A stretch of DNA of 6,053 nt from Actinomycetales bacterium. Its GTDB lineage: Bacteria > Actinomycetota > Actinomycetes > Actinomycetales > Cellulomonadaceae. The DNA lies in the NCBI GenBank assembly GCA_012514545.1, contig JAAZAC010000151.1, positions 1-6,053 of the forward strand. Reading direction: 5' to 3'. The notes under the pieces were generated by a model. The model did not search any database, was not told where the DNA came from, and saw only the letters and a list, made by a program, of their open reading frames with translations. Positions 5,879 through 6,053 of the stretch are shown here, in pieces (the stretch's first letter is position 1; each line of letters begins with the position of its first letter). The translations under genes were made by a program, and so were the position numbers.

Positions 5879-6053
5879 GCGTCCTGCGCGGGATCGGGGT
5901 CGGCCGCGGGGCGGCGGTCGGCCCGGTGGCGGTCGCCCGCCCCGCACCCGCGCTCCCCGCGGAGGAGCGCACGGACCCGGAGGTCGCGGACGCCGTCGTC
6001 GCCGACGCGCTCGCCGCGATCGAGGCCGTCGCGGACGCGCTCGACCAGCACGC
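5875..6053 (+). CDS. ptsI: PTS Enzyme I (phosphoenolpyruvate-protein phosphotransferase), N-terminal fragment
   Basis: Only the first 59 residues are inside the window. They begin RGIGVGRGAAVGPVAV (residues 5-20), which matches the opening strand of Enzyme I (E. coli reads SGILASPGIAFGKAL). A Pro/Ala-rich linker and a helix of the HPr-binding region follow (DPEVADAVVADALAAIEAVADAL). The full protein is usually about 560-570 residues. It autophosphorylates from PEP on a histidine beyond this window and passes the phosphate to HPr. The GTG start overlaps the phosphatase stop as GTGA, with a GAGGGGTGG stretch ahead. Its presence next to an EIIABC set fits a self-contained PTS locus. The fragment is short, so a multidomain EI fusion (for example with HPr or EIIA) cannot be excluded. 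Confidence 0.82.
   Translation, partial: MSVLRGIGVGRGAAVGPVAVARPAPALPAEERTDPEVADAVVADALAAIEAVADALDQH

Overview
The window is very GC-rich, with frequent GTG starts, strong GGAGG-type ribosome binding sites and 4-base stop/start overlaps. This suggests a high-GC actinobacterium. The protein flavour (ASDGD-type transketolase, ROK regulator, actinobacterial-looking PTS Enzyme I) resembles Cellulomonas and related Micrococcales. The lineage is an inference from composition and remembered homologues, not from a search.

Layout. The window holds two divergent transcription units sharing one 119-bp control region (1815-1933). Leftward (minus strand) run three genes of a phosphotransferase system of the L-ascorbate (Ula/SgaTBA) family: EIIA (1814-1341), EIIB (1344-1075, overlapping EIIA by 4 bp) and EIIC (988 to beyond base 1, so its C-terminus is missing). 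An 86-bp gap between EIIB and EIIC contains two hairpins and a 15-bp tandem duplication. Rightward run a ROK-family regulator (1934-3130), a 12-bp tandem-repeat junction, a full-length transketolase (3243-5261), a histidine phosphatase (5258-5878) and the first 59 codons of PTS Enzyme I (5875 to beyond the end). The last three overlap by 4 bases at each junction, so they are probably one operon.

How the genes fit together (inference). Enzyme I would take phosphate from PEP and pass it through HPr (not in the window) to EIIA His71, then EIIB Cys7, then to a substrate carried in by EIIC. Family knowledge points to a polar C5/C6 acid, sugar or pentitol. The imported phosphorylated compound would be converted to a pentose phosphate, which transketolase feeds into central metabolism. 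The ROK protein, which keeps a complete sugar-binding and zinc-binding core, is placed to sense the substrate and control both arms. The histidine phosphatase has no assigned substrate.

The most interesting points are the co-location of a general PTS enzyme and a transketolase with one specific transporter, apparent changes in the EIIC substrate pocket relative to E. coli UlaA, the in-frame 12-bp repeat that begins at the ROK stop codon, and the structured EIIB-EIIC spacer. No RNA genes, mobile elements or CRISPR arrays were seen. The system belongs to known families. Its exact gene combination and its substrate are what remain open.
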